Positions 45,516-55,745 are shown, counted from the first letter of the stretch. The stretch: DNA of 64,000 nucleotides from Gammaproteobacteria bacterium (GCA_021773215.1 JAJFKM010000025.1:1-64000); one strand, 5' to 3'. A program made the numbers and translations. Notes: a model not told the origin generated them from the letters alone.

Positions 45516-47048
45516 TTACTCGAATTTTAAATGTTTATTTGCCAGATAAATAATGCCTAATACAGGTATTCCTAGTAAAGATGCAAATAAGAAGAAGTTT
45601 GTATAACCGACATTTTCTACGATTGAACCTGAATAACCACCAATGATTTTTGGAAATAGCGTCATTAGAGAACTAAATATTGCGTATTGCATCGCGGTGA
45701 AAGAAATATTTGTTAGTCGGGAAAGAAAAGCGACAAAAGCTGCGCTAGCAATTCCGGCGGACAAATTGTCTGCGGAGATCACAAGATATAGTAACTGAAT
45801 GTCGTATCCTTTAACAGCGAGAAGCATGAATAACAAGTTTGTTAGAACGGTTAGTAATGCTCCTAGAAACAAGACCCTCATCACACCATAACGGATTGAC
45901 AAAATTCCGCCTAAAAAGCCACCTGCGATAGTCATAAATAATCCAAATGTTTTCACTACAGAGGCAATCTCTTTTTTACTATAGCCAAGGTCTTGAAAGA
46001 AAATATTTGAAATCACACCTAGAACAATGTCAGAAATTCGATAAAGACCGATCAAAACGAGTAACAATATGGCGAGCTTAATGCCGTAACGCTGAAAAAA
46101 ATCCAGGACAGGTTCTACATAACTGTCGACCACGATTTTCTTTTCAACAAATTTAAATTTTATGAGTGCAAATACAATTGATAAAAATATTATTACCCCA
46201 AGAAAAAGCCGAAAGAACTCGACGCAAAAATTAGACAGTGTTTTATTATTTAATATTTCTGTTAGGTTGTTTTTCCATGATGCAGCAAACTCGGAACTAA
46301 GATGAAATGATATTACAAAACCGACTACTGCAAGTATAAACACCAGAAAAAACTTAATGTAAGTGACATTAGAATATTTATATTCATTAATTTTATTTCT
46401 TTCGGGTTCTTTTATACAAAACGTCGTAATAATACCGATTAGCATTGCTGCAGCCATGCAGCTATAAGTAACTTGCCATGCACGATAATCATATGAACCC
46501 ATTTCTGAACCTAAAGAGCTGGCAATATATAAACTGCCTGCACCAGAGACCAACATGCCTATACGGTAACCTGCTATATAGGTTGCAGACATCAAGGCTT
46601 GAAGTTCAGAGGAAGCGGATTCAATTCTGTAGGCATCAATAACAATGTCTTGTGTTGCAGCAGAAAAACCCAACATGACACAGGCTATGGCCATTATTTT
46701 TAGATATGATTCACTATGAGATGGGTCAATAAATGCCATTGATAAGATTGAAACAATGATCGCTATTTGAGATACCAACATCCAGGCTCTTCTTCTTCCC
46801 AATCTATGGGTCAAAAAAGGAATAGGGAGTTTGTCTGCTATCGGCGCCCAAACAAACTTGAAAGAATAGCCTAATGCCGCCCAACTGAAGAATGTAACTG
46901 CTGATCGATCAATACCGGCCTCTCTTAACCAAAGACCTAAAGAAGAAAAAATCAGCAATAATGGAATGCCAGCAGAAAAGCCAAAGAAAAGCATGGTGAT
47001 CACTCTTGGATGCAAGAATGCCTGAAAACTATTTTTCCAATTCCCCAT
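45516..47048 (-). CDS. ampG: AmpG-family muropeptide transporter (MFS)
   Basis: A 510-aa inner-membrane permease of the AmpG group, which imports anhydro-muropeptides for cell-wall recycling. The start (FLHPRVITMLFFGFSAGIPL) and FVWAPIADKLPIPFLTHRLG are very characteristic, as is FSAATQDIVIDAYRIES. About 12 to 14 hydrophobic helices can be seen, with a longer central insert around residues 220-330. The CYTH gene follows closely. Family assignment is strong; transport of other peptides cannot be excluded. Confidence 0.9.
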   Translation of the reverse strand: MGNWKNSFQAFLHPRVITMLFFGFSAGIPLLLIFSSLGLWLREAGIDRSAVTFFSWAALGYSFKFVWAPIADKLPIPFLTHRLGRRRAWMLVSQIAIIVSILSMAFIDPSHSESYLKIMAIACVMLGFSAATQDIVIDAYRIESASSELQALMSATYIAGYRIGMLVSGAGSLYIASSLGSEMGSYDYRAWQVTYSCMAAAMLIGIITTFCIKEPERNKINEYKYSNVTYIKFFLVFILAVVGFVISFHLSSEFAASWKNNLTEILNNKTLSNFCVEFFRLFLGVIIFLSIVFALIKFKFVEKKIVVDSYVEPVLDFFQRYGIKLAILLLVLIGLYRISDIVLGVISNIFFQDLGYSKKEIASVVKTFGLFMTIAGGFLGGILSIRYGVMRVLFLGALLTVLTNLLFMLLAVKGYDIQLLYLVISADNLSAGIASAAFVAFLSRLTNISFTAMQYAIFSSLMTLFPKIIGGYSGSIVENVGYTNFFLFASLLGIPVLGIIYLANKHLKFE

Positions 47049-47189
47049 GTCAGATTGATAAAGCGTTTGATAATAATCAGAAGGAGAAGATTATATCATT
47101 GAAGAGGGGCTTTAAATTGAATTTTGTTTATATACTTATTATTAGTTTATTGAGATAAAGATAGCCGGTGAAATGTTGTCGAACCTAAT

Positions 47190-47600
47190 TTATCTTCCTA
47201 ACTGATAACCATAACTCCTATTTCCGTTTCGCTTTTTAGATCTTCTGCCGTCGTTAAAACCTTGTGTATAGGCATCTTGCTTGCGCTGATAGTTGTTGTG
47301 TCGTGAATTGGAGTGCTTATTCTGATATTTATTACGATAGTATTCAGCACGATCATAAGCATGTTTATTACCATGACGGCTGTAAAGATCGGAAAGGTTA
47401 TTGTATCGACGGTTTGAATAGGAATTATTGTAATTGTTATAACGGCTATTATGTCGCTGATAATTTTTCTGTGGATAGTAATTATGTTTGTAGTGGTTAT
47501 AGCCAGGGACACCCAGAATTATTTTAATTTCTGCCTGTGCGCTTAGTGGTAATAATAATAAAATTGTAGAATAAATTATTGTTTTATAGGGTACTGGCAT
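47190..47600 (-). CDS. Secreted Tyr/Asn-rich low-complexity protein
   Basis: A protein of about 136 aa with a clear signal peptide (KTIIYSTILLLLPLSAQA, then EIKII). The mature part is dominated by Tyr, Asn, Arg, His and Ser in short irregular repeats (YNNYNNSYSNRRYNN is one). The ATG at 47600 is chosen because GGAGG lies 5 nt before it; the in-frame ATG four codons earlier overlaps that site. No family was recognised. The basic, aromatic low-complexity body could bind polyanions or surfaces, which is speculation. Confidence 0.65.
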   Translation of the reverse strand: MPVPYKTIIYSTILLLLPLSAQAEIKIILGVPGYNHYKHNYYPQKNYQRHNSRYNNYNNSYSNRRYNNLSDLYSRHGNKHAYDRAEYYRNKYQNKHSNSRHNNYQRKQDAYTQGFNDGRRSKKRNGNRSYGYQLGR

Positions 47601-47644
47601 ATTGGCCTCCAACTACGGGTATTTAAACGATTAGAGGGACATGA

Positions 47645-47938
47645 ATGGAAATGGTTGCAAAAATAAACTCTCCCAGGGTAGAAATTCACTATTGCACGCA
47701 ATGCCGCTTTATTTTAAGAGCAAATTGGATCGCTCAAGAGTTGTTGATGACCTTTGGTGAGAAGATAGGTGAACTTGCACTAGTGCCTTCAGCGGGGGGT
47801 GTTTTTACTGTTTTATTAGATGGAGACGAAATATTCTCTAGAAAAAAGGAAGCAAGATTCCCTGAGTCTAAAGAGTTAAAACAATTAATTCGTGACAGGA
47901 TTGAGCCTGATATGCCGCTTGGACACAGCGACGATTAA
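47645..47938 (+). CDS. SelT/SelW/SelH-family thioredoxin-like protein (Cys form)
   Basis: A 97-aa protein with the SelW-type redox motif, here IHYCTQCRF with Cys at the place of selenocysteine. The rest follows the family: RANWIAQELLMTFGEKIGEL, VFTVLLDGDEIFSRK and a C-terminal PESKELKQLIRDRI. It probably has thiol redox activity, but physiological partners are unknown in bacteria. An AGGG site precedes the start; a second ATG lies two codons downstream. It converges on the PP2C fusion gene. Confidence 0.87.
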   Translation: MEMVAKINSPRVEIHYCTQCRFILRANWIAQELLMTFGEKIGELALVPSAGGVFTVLLDGDEIFSRKKEARFPESKELKQLIRDRIEPDMPLGHSDD

Positions 47939-47964
47939 CGCTATAAAATCAGTGCAGTAGAGAA

Positions 47965-49914
47965 TTAAGGCACTTCTCTGACAACACGTATGCCTATATG
48001 GTCATAGGCTTTGTCAGATTTGAATTTATCTCGTTTTGCATTACGTATTGATTGTGGTGGAGTGCTGTATGCACCACCTCTAACGACACGATAAGAACAA
48101 TCCCCACCTTCCCATGCGTCGGCATATTCCGGGGCGCCTTTATAATTGTCATGCCAGCAGTCATGGACCCATTCGGCCACATTGCCGGATGTGTCATAAA
48201 GCCCAAATGCATTGGCCTCGAAGCTACCAATCTTTGTTGGTTTTCGTGGGTCAAGGTTGGTTCCGCAGCCGAAGCAATGAGCGCGATTTGGTTCTTCGTC
48301 ATAACCCCACCAAAAAGTGGATTTTTCACCTGTTGAAGCCAGGTATTCCCATTCTGCTTCGTTTGCTAATCTATATTTTTGCCCCGTTTCTTCGGAGAGC
48401 CATTTTGTGTAGTAGTAGGCATCATCCCAAGAGATAAAGATTACAGGATGCGTTTCTCTATCTAGATAGAGTGAATCGGGTATTTTTTTACCTTTAGCTT
48501 TGGCAAACAAATCATATTGTGAAAATGTAACTTCATATTGACTGGCCGCAAATTCTTTTACTGAGACTTCATGTCGGGGCCGTTCATCTGAATTTTTGGA
48601 ACTAGTACTACCCATGGTGAATTTTCCCGCAGGGATGACTACCATTAATGGGCCTTTACCACCGGATTTCAAGTTATCTTGAATCGTTTTGCCGACAGCA
48701 GCAGCGATCTTCTCTGGAGCAGACTCTGCAGCTGGTGCAGCGGGTTCTGTAGGTTCTTCTGAGACAGTCTCTTGCTCTGATAAGGCAACAGGTTCTTCAT
48801 CAACTACGGGTTCATCACTGACTTGCTCATCATCGGCTCCAGACTCAGCTTCCATTTCTTGCTCTGCGACAATGGGTTCTGATGTTTGAGCCGGTTTTTT
48901 GCCCATCATAGTGAAGGAGATACCGCCTATGACCAAAATAACAGCGGCTGCAATACCAATCATCAAGCCCGTTTTACTTTTAGGTTCCTTCTCTCTGGGT
49001 AAGGTTGCCTCTTCGGAAAATGCAGGTTGCCCAACTTGTTGCTCTGGTTGTGACTCTGGCTCTAATTCTTCGGTTGATACGTCGGCAACAGACATTTCCG
49101 CTGTTGATTCGAGTACATCTTCAGTTACTGCTTCTGCTACTGCTGCTGCCTCTGCGGTATCTTTAACATTGACTACTACGGCAGTGGTATTGTCCTGACG
49201 CGGCATATTGGCTTCTTCAACTGCCGTCATTAGTGCATCAGCACATTCCTTAGTGGCTTCAGACCATTCAGAATATTGAATGATCTTACCGGCACTAAGG
49301 GTATCAAGCCCGTCACTGCATAAAATAATACGATCATCGGCTTGAAGTTCGAAAGGGTTTGCCGGAACATCTATTTCATTGATGTCTTCGCCTGTAATGG
49401 CACTCATCAACATATTTCGAGATAGACCTGGCTCCGCTTCTACAGGTGTGCCATCAGCCTCCATTCTATCCAGAAAGCCACCATAACTATGGTCAGCATT
49501 CTTTTTTGTTAGTTCTCTGTCTCGTACCAAATAACAATGGCTATCGCCAACACTGGCCCACCACATTTTCCCGTCTTCAAGAATGGCAGCCACCATGGTG
49601 CAGCCCATACCTGATAATGCCGGGGTTTCTGCTACGGTTTCCTTGATTGAAAAATTGGCCTTGTTTACAGCTTCTTTGAGAATTTCAGAAGGGTTTTCAG
49701 TTGGGTAGTTTGCAGAAACATGTTTGTTAAAGGCTTGTACGGCCATATTACTGGCTACGTTGCCAGCAGCATGTCCACCCATGCCATCTGCAATTACAAC
49801 AAGTGCACTGGGTTTGCCATTAGCATCGGTTAAGTGGGTGATTAGGAATGCATCTTCTTGATAGTCTCTTGCGCCATCAATTTGTGAGCCGGCTAATTCA
49901 AATTCAAGTGCCAT
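47965..49914 (-). CDS. PP2C-type Ser/Thr phosphatase fused to a formylglycine-enzyme-like domain
   Basis: A 649-aa membrane protein of unusual architecture. Residues 1-250 are a PP2C phosphatase with all metal motifs (ARDYQEDAFL, VIADGMGGHAAG, SVGDSHCYLV, LCSDGLD and PRQDNTTAVVV). Residues about 317-339 form one membrane helix (MIGIAAAVILVIGGISFTMM). An acidic Glu/Ser/Pro linker leads to an SUMF1/FGE-like domain (about 421-649: VVIPAGKFTMGS, EAEWEYLA, GLYDTSGNVAEWVHD, YRVVRGGAYST). The paired catalytic Cys of true formylglycine enzymes is absent from the RGGAYSTPPQS region. The phosphatase is cytoplasmic and the FGE-like part probably periplasmic. No kinase gene is nearby. Function unknown. 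Confidence 0.88.
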   Translation of the reverse strand: MALEFELAGSQIDGARDYQEDAFLITHLTDANGKPSALVVIADGMGGHAAGNVASNMAVQAFNKHVSANYPTENPSEILKEAVNKANFSIKETVAETPALSGMGCTMVAAILEDGKMWWASVGDSHCYLVRDRELTKKNADHSYGGFLDRMEADGTPVEAEPGLSRNMLMSAITGEDINEIDVPANPFELQADDRIILCSDGLDTLSAGKIIQYSEWSEATKECADALMTAVEEANMPRQDNTTAVVVNVKDTAEAAAVAEAVTEDVLESTAEMSVADVSTEELEPESQPEQQVGQPAFSEEATLPREKEPKSKTGLMIGIAAAVILVIGGISFTMMGKKPAQTSEPIVAEQEMEAESGADDEQVSDEPVVDEEPVALSEQETVSEEPTEPAAPAAESAPEKIAAAVGKTIQDNLKSGGKGPLMVVIPAGKFTMGSTSSKNSDERPRHEVSVKEFAASQYEVTFSQYDLFAKAKGKKIPDSLYLDRETHPVIFISWDDAYYYTKWLSEETGQKYRLANEAEWEYLASTGEKSTFWWGYDEEPNRAHCFGCGTNLDPRKPTKIGSFEANAFGLYDTSGNVAEWVHDCWHDNYKGAPEYADAWEGGDCSYRVVRGGAYSTPPQSIRNAKRDKFKSDKAYDHIGIRVVREVP

Positions 49915-50147
49915 ACGCTAAGAAAACCCCATTCGTGAAAAGTAATATAATCAATCTTATTGTTTATTATGTGTAGTACTTAACGCAGAAAATACTGTCT
50001 GGATTAATTTAATATTTTATGGTTGATTATCCTACCAGTCCATCAATAAATTACAAATAAATACTTGATTCGAGTCAATAAATTGGGATTAGCTCGATAT
50101 TAATGCATAGTCTAAATGCTGCTATAAAAGACAAGAACAGGAAAGGC

Positions 50148-53100
50148 ATGACATCTTTGGAAATAAAAAATATCTATGACCGTATAGCAGATACGCGCTC
50201 ATCAGAACAGTTTCGTTTAAAACGTGACTTTGACCGTTTAAAAAAACGTAATCTTGAGAATAATCCTGAATGGGATGCTCTTAAGCGTAAAATAGAATTA
50301 TCGGTTCAAAATAAATCCGATAGAGTAAATCGCCTTCCGAAATGTCAGTTTGATGATAATTTACCTATAAATCAGCATGTTGATGAAATATCTGCAGCCA
50401 TATTAAACAATTCAGTCACCATTATTTGTGGTGAGACGGGTTCAGGTAAAACTACCCAGCTACCAAAACTCTGTCTCACATTAGGGCGTGGGATAGGCGG
50501 TGTTATAGGGCATACGCAACCAAGGCGACTTGCTGCCCGAACTGTTGCTAAGCGAATTGCCGAAGAATTGGATAGTGATTTAGGCAGCGATGTTGGCTTC
50601 AAGATTAGACATCAGGATGTGACTAATAAGAATTCCTACATTAAGTTAATGACGGACGGTATCTTGCTTGCTGAGTTACAACGGGATCGATATTTAAATC
50701 AATACGATACCTTGATCATCGATGAGGCGCACGAGCGTAGTCTGAATATCGATTTTATTCTGGGCTATATCAAGCAACTATTACCAAAAAGACCTGATCT
50801 GAAGGTAATCATTACTTCTGCCACGATAGACGTCACACGCTTTTCAGAACATTTTAATAATGCGCCCGTTATTGAAGTCTCTGGTAGAACCTGGCCGGTT
50901 GATGTTTTGTATCGTCCGATTGAAGAAACTGATGAAGATGAAGATCCTGTCAGTAGGGAAGAGGTTATCTTACAAGGCATTCGAGAACTCACTTCATATG
51001 ATATGGGAGATATCCTGATATTCATGGAAGGGGAAGGAGAAATCCATGGAACTGATAAATTTCTCCGCAAACAAAACTTACGAGATACGGATATTTTACC
51101 GCTTTACGCACGTTTAAGTTCTTCGAGACAAAATAAGATCTTTGCTCCTCATAATCGCCGACATATTGTGCTGGCGACGAATATTGCAGAAACATCATTA
51201 ACTATTCCGGGAATACGATATGTAATAGATACCGGTATGGCACGCATGAGCCGTTATAGTTATCGCAGTAAGGTCCAGCGTCTGCCAATAGAAAGGGTCT
51301 CGATGGCGGCAGCTAATCAACGCAAAGGGCGTTGTGGTAGGACTAGCGAAGGGATATGTATTCGTTTGTATAGTGAAGAAGACTTTGCTTCACGCGCGGA
51401 ATATACAGAGCCTGAGATTTTGCGTACCAATCTAGCCTCAGTAATCCTACAGATGAAGGCATTGAAGATCGGTGATATTGAACAGTATCCTTTTATCAAT
51501 CCACCCGACAAGAAGTTCATCAATGATGGAATGCGCTTGTTGCGCGAAATCAATGCGCTGGACAAAGAAGAAAAATTAACACCGATAGGCAGAAAGCTGG
51601 TGCGCTTCCCGCTAGACCCACGCCATGCCAGGATCTTATTGGCAGGGCATGATTTTAATTGCTTACATGAGATATTAATTATTGTCAGTGCATTAAGCAT
51701 ACAAGATCCTCGAGAACGTCCTATTGATAAACAACAAAAGGCGGATGAATCACATCAGCAATTCAGCGATGATGATTCAGACTTTTTATGGTTTCTGAAC
51801 CTTTGGAATTTTTACCAAAAGCAAATCAAGCAACTTTCACAAAATAAACTTAGAAAACTGTGCCAAACGAACTTCTTATCTTATATGAAGATGCGAGAAT
51901 GGATTGATATACATAGACAATTGCGTCACGTCTGTACAGAGATGGGTTTATTGTTGAATACGGAACCTGCCACTTATCAAAATATACATTGTGCAATATT
52001 AAGTGGCATGTCGAGTCACGTTGCTTTTTTATCGGACAAACACGAATATACCGGTGCTCGTGATATAAAATTAAATCTGTTTCCTGCATCGGGTCAGTTT
52101 CATAAAAAACCAAAATGGGTTGTTGCGGCTGACTTGATTGAGACTACTCGATTATTTGCTCGAAACGTTGCACGAATCGATTCCGCATGGTTGATTAATG
52201 TTGCAAAACATTTGTTGAAGCATAGCTATTCTAACGCACATTGGGATAGCAAGAGCTCACGTGTCGTTGCCTTAGAAAAGATCAGTCTATATGGCATGAC
52301 ATTGATTGCTGGCAAAAGAATTAATTACGGTGCTGTCAATCCGGTTGAGTCGAAAGCCTTATTTATCAGGAATGCATTGATAGCAGGTGATTTAGAATCA
52401 AGCGCAAGTTTTTTCAAACAAAATAATAAAACAATAGAGGAAGTCAGGCATCTCGAAGTAAAGTCGCGTCGCCCAGATATACTGAATGATGAAGCCATCT
52501 ATGAGTTTTATAATAAGTTATTACCAGCACATGTTTATGATGGACAATCATTTGCGACTTGGTCGAAAAAACTAAACAAGGAAAAAAAGCAAAGACTGTG
52601 TCTGACTAAAGAGTTAATAGTAAATCGCGAGACAGATGATATTACTGAATTCACGCATCCGAACAATATTGAATTTAATGGCATGCAGTTGCCGCTGGAA
52701 TATAATTTTCTTCCAGGCGCTAAAGAAGATGGCCTTAGCGTGGACATCCCGTTAGAGGTATTAAATCAATTCGATCAGAACCAGATGGATTATCTAGTGC
52801 CGGGATTGATAGAAGAAAAGATAATCTTGCTTTTAAAATCTTTACCTAAACCTATTCGCAAAACATTAGTACCGATCCCAGAGACTGCTGCTGAATGTGT
52901 AAGCAATATTAAGAATCATTCAGTCTCGTTAAAACAGAATCTGATTTCATATTTATTCAAAACGCGCACAGTTGATATCACAACCAATGATTTTTCAGAG
53001 GGCGATCTCCCCGAGCATCTTAGGACAAATTATCGAATTGTTAATTCAGAAAATGAATTGATAGCTGAAGGTGATGATATTGCCGAATTGAAAAATAAAT

Positions 53101-54023
53101 TGGCGACGCAAATAGAACATGCGTTTACTGATATATATAAGGATGCCTTTGGTGAAGAAGAAGTAAGCACTTGGGATTTTGGTGATTTGCCAGTAGAACA
53201 AAAAGTGACATCTAAAGAAAACACAATTACAAGTTACCCCTCCTTATTAGAAGAGGATGGCAAAGTCTATAGATATGCCTTCGACAATCTACGCACGGCT
53301 GAGTATTACCTAAAATTTGGATTGAGAGGGTTGTTGAAAAAATCGTTACTAAAGGAGATTAAATATCTTCGTAAAAATTTGAGAGGCATTGATAAGTTAG
53401 CGCTGCTGTATACGCGATTTGGTAATAAAGACGAATTGGTTGAATCAATTATTAATCTTGTTTTGGATGAAACGTTTTTATATGAAAAAAAATTGATTCG
53501 TAAACAAGAACAATTTTTAGCAGCCCTGGAACAAGGTCGAGTAGAATTGATTGGGAATGCAGACAGGATTTGTGTGATATTGCAAAAAATACTGGAAATG
53601 AATTTACAAGTACAAACATTACTATCCGATGCAGGTATGTCGAAATATAGCCATGCAGTTAAAGATATTGAAGAACAACTGGAATACATGATGTTTCATG
53701 GTTTTATTGAAGATGTTGCCCCCGAATATTTTAAGCAGTATCCGCGTTATCTAGAAGCCATCATTAAGCGCATGGAAAAACTTGAGTATGGTGTTGATAA
53801 AGATCTTCAATCGACTAAACAAATTGCACCGCATTGGAGCAGAATAAAAAAACTAGTAGACCATGCGTATGAAACAGACGGTAATACAACAGCATTTGAC
53901 GAATACCGCTGGATGTGTGAAGAATTACGTATATCGTTATATGCACAAGGATTAAAAACAAAAATCCCAGTATCATTGAAACGAATGGATAGGGCGTGGG
54001 AAAAATTTCAAAAAGAAAACTAG
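50148..54023 (+). CDS. hrpA: ATP-dependent RNA helicase HrpA
   Basis: A DEAH-box helicase of about 1291 aa, the full HrpA length. Motifs are GETGSGKTTQLPKLC (I), TQPRRLAARTVAKRIA (Ia), IIDEAHERSLNIDF (II), SATID (III), ATNIAETSLTIPGI (V) and QRKGRCGRTSEGICIRLY (VI). Then come the HA2 and OB-fold regions and the long HrpA-specific C-terminal part. I chose ATG at 50148, which has AGGA with 5-nt spacing; an upstream ATG at 50103 lacks a site. HrpA acts on stalled ribosomes and mRNA processing in E. coli. Confidence 0.95.
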   Translation: MTSLEIKNIYDRIADTRSSEQFRLKRDFDRLKKRNLENNPEWDALKRKIELSVQNKSDRVNRLPKCQFDDNLPINQHVDEISAAILNNSVTIICGETGSGKTTQLPKLCLTLGRGIGGVIGHTQPRRLAARTVAKRIAEELDSDLGSDVGFKIRHQDVTNKNSYIKLMTDGILLAELQRDRYLNQYDTLIIDEAHERSLNIDFILGYIKQLLPKRPDLKVIITSATIDVTRFSEHFNNAPVIEVSGRTWPVDVLYRPIEETDEDEDPVSREEVILQGIRELTSYDMGDILIFMEGEGEIHGTDKFLRKQNLRDTDILPLYARLSSSRQNKIFAPHNRRHIVLATNIAETSLTIPGIRYVIDTGMARMSRYSYRSKVQRLPIERVSMAAANQRKGRCGRTSEGICIRLYSEEDFASRAEYTEPEILRTNLASVILQMKALKIGDIEQYPFINPPDKKFINDGMRLLREINALDKEEKLTPIGRKLVRFPLDPRHARILLAGHDFNCLHEILIIVSALSIQDPRERPIDKQQKADESHQQFSDDDSDFLWFLNLWNFYQKQIKQLSQNKLRKLCQTNFLSYMKMREWIDIHRQLRHVCTEMGLLLNTEPATYQNIHCAILSGMSSHVAFLSDKHEYTGARDIKLNLFPASGQFHKKPKWVVAADLIETTRLFARNVARIDSAWLINVAKHLLKHSYSNAHWDSKSSRVVALEKISLYGMTLIAGKRINYGAVNPVESKALFIRNALIAGDLESSASFFKQNNKTIEEVRHLEVKSRRPDILNDEAIYEFYNKLLPAHVYDGQSFATWSKKLNKEKKQRLCLTKELIVNRETDDITEFTHPNNIEFNGMQLPLEYNFLPGAKEDGLSVDIPLEVLNQFDQNQMDYLVPGLIEEKIILLLKSLPKPIRKTLVPIPETAAECVSNIKNHSVSLKQNLISYLFKTRTVDITTNDFSEGDLPEHLRTNYRIVNSENELIAEGDDIAELKNKLATQIEHAFTDIYKDAFGEEEVSTWDFGDLPVEQKVTSKENTITSYPSLLEEDGKVYRYAFDNLRTAEYYLKFGLRGLLKKSLLKEIKYLRKNLRGIDKLALLYTRFGNKDELVESIINLVLDETFLYEKKLIRKQEQFLAALEQGRVELIGNADRICVILQKILEMNLQVQTLLSDAGMSKYSHAVKDIEEQLEYMMFHGFIEDVAPEYFKQYPRYLEAIIKRMEKLEYGVDKDLQSTKQIAPHWSRIKKLVDHAYETDGNTTAFDEYRWMCEELRISLYAQGLKTKIPVSLKRMDRAWEKFQKEN

Positions 54024-54049
54024 ATAATGGATTACAAGTGAGATGATAA

Positions 54050-55219
54050 ATGGCTGAACAATCGATAGAATTTTCTATATTCCTGATATTCACTGGTGCC
54101 GCGTTCTTTGCAACGTTCGCCCTGTATGCAAGGCAAGCGATGATTGTTGCCTATATTGCGCTTGGTTTGATCCTTGGGCCTTCTGGCTTGGGCTTTATTG
54201 ATGATGCAGAACTAATTAGCGATATCTCTAATATCGGCATAATCTTTCTTTTGTACTTGCTCGGTCTGGATTTATTGCCGCAGCAATTATGGCAAATGTT
54301 ACGCGAAGCCGTTGTTGTGACAATATTGAGTTCCGCCGCATTTTTTCTGATTGGCTTTATGATCGGCTTTCTGTTTGGCTATGAATTACTACAAGCGATG
54401 CTGGTAGGTGCTGTCATGATGTTCTCCAGCACGATTATTGGCCTAAAATTATTGCCAACGACAACCTTGCACCATAAACATACCGGCCAGATCATAATCA
54501 GTATTTTATTAATACAAGATTTAATCGCTATTGTGATTTTATTATTGTTGCAAGGCTATGGTAAAGGTGGAAACCTCGCTGTAGATATTGCAATGCAACT
54601 AGTCTATTTGCCGTTGCTAATTGGTGTTGTCTATTTAATAGAGCGATTTGTGCTTATAAAACTGATTCAGCGTTTTGATGAAATACATGAATATATATTT
54701 TTATTAGCGATTGGATGGTGTTTGGGTATAGCCGAATTGGCGCACTATATTGGTTTATCTCATGAGATCGGTGCGTTTGTCGCGGGTGTGACATTAGCAT
54801 CTAGTCCAATAGCGTTGTTTATTACCGAACGCTTAAAACCGCTACGTGATTTCTTTCTAATCATCTTTTTCTTTTCATTGGGTGCAGGTTTCAATTTATC
54901 GGTGATCAGTGATATCGTGGTTCCGGGGACTATCCTGGCCGTTCTGGTACTTGTCTTTAAGCCACTAATTTTTGGTTGGTTGTTACGCCGGGAAGGGGAA
55001 AAGAAGTATGTCTCATATGAAACCGGTTTCAGGTTGGGACAGATCAGTGAATTCTCATTATTAATCGCAGTACTGGCAGTCAACTCGGGTTTTATCGATG
55101 AAAAGACATCCTATTTAATCCAGTTTGCTACACTGTTAACCTTTATCGTATCGTCGTATATCATTGTTATGAGATATCCAACACCCATATCCGTAAGAGC
55201 TCGATTACGACGAGATTAA
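54050..55219 (+). CDS. Cation:proton antiporter, CPA2 (KefB/KefC-like) without regulatory domain
   Basis: A 389-aa inner-membrane protein with about 12 hydrophobic helices. Family features include YIALGLILGPSGLGFI, IGIIFLLYLLGLDL, SSTIIGLKLLPT, ILLIQDLIAIVILLL (with the transport Asp) and ELAHYIGLSHEIGAFVAGV. It ends just after the membrane part, so the cytosolic nucleotide-binding domain of KefB/KefC is missing. Na+/H+ or K+/H+ exchange is the likely role. It is 13 bp before the next gene, and three genes here seem to form one operon. Confidence 0.88.
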   Translation: MAEQSIEFSIFLIFTGAAFFATFALYARQAMIVAYIALGLILGPSGLGFIDDAELISDISNIGIIFLLYLLGLDLLPQQLWQMLREAVVVTILSSAAFFLIGFMIGFLFGYELLQAMLVGAVMMFSSTIIGLKLLPTTTLHHKHTGQIIISILLIQDLIAIVILLLLQGYGKGGNLAVDIAMQLVYLPLLIGVVYLIERFVLIKLIQRFDEIHEYIFLLAIGWCLGIAELAHYIGLSHEIGAFVAGVTLASSPIALFITERLKPLRDFFLIIFFFSLGAGFNLSVISDIVVPGTILAVLVLVFKPLIFGWLLRREGEKKYVSYETGFRLGQISEFSLLIAVLAVNSGFIDEKTSYLIQFATLLTFIVSSYIIVMRYPTPISVRARLRRD

Positions 55220-55232
55220 CTAAGGCAGTCTA

Positions 55233-55745
55233 GTGGATATGAAAAAAATAAAAATATTTGCCACGATTATTGTTGCTGTCATCATTACCGCGGGTGCAAT
55301 TGTAACGGCAGATTACTTTGAATTGTTTGGATCAAAAATAGAGAAAAGACTCGGTTTTGCCGAGATTCGATTTCGTACTTTAGACAAAGAAACCGGCGCT
55401 ATAGTTACCGATGTCGGTGTGCGTTGTTTCCAAAAACAGAATATGAACGCCTGTACCAGAAAAGAGAGTCATCAGCTTGGCGTCGTCTCCGTAAACATAC
55501 CGGTACAACGTGCCGTAAAAAAAACGCTGTTATTTAAAAAAGCAGAAGATGTGTATAGGTCTATTGATCCAAAAATGAACATTATGTTACTGCATCAGAA
55601 TTATCATAACCCAACAGTAACGATAATTATGGAAGATGTGTATTCAAATAAGTTAAACGAACAAACAGTAGAAATGCCACCGAGAGACTGGAGTGATTCT
55701 GCATCGGAACATGACGAAGAAATGGATGATGAAATAAATGAGTGA
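55233..55745 (+). CDS. Membrane-anchored hypothetical protein (170 aa)
   Basis: I do not recognise this protein. An N-terminal hydrophobic anchor (KIFATIIVAVIITAGAIVTA) is followed by a soluble, probably periplasmic part with two cysteines (VRCFQKQNMNACTRK) that could form a disulfide. The C-terminus is very acidic (SEHDEEMDDEINE). The GTG start has AAGG with good spacing; an ATG two codons later is possible. It is placed between the antiporter and the Rieske fusion gene and overlaps the latter by 8 bp. Confidence 0.72.
   Translation: MDMKKIKIFATIIVAVIITAGAIVTADYFELFGSKIEKRLGFAEIRFRTLDKETGAIVTDVGVRCFQKQNMNACTRKESHQLGVVSVNIPVQRAVKKTLLFKKAEDVYRSIDPKMNIMLLHQNYHNPTVTIIMEDVYSNKLNEQTVEMPPRDWSDSASEHDEEMDDEINE

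Noticed and set aside
47965-49914. Type VI secretion phosphatase locus
   Set aside because: PP2C and FGE-like domains occur in such loci, but no secretion structural gene, kinase or FHA protein is present in the window.
53306-53689. 127-codon open frame opposite hrpA
   Set aside because: It is antisense within the HrpA C-terminal region and has a Ser/Cys-rich composition typical of shadow frames.
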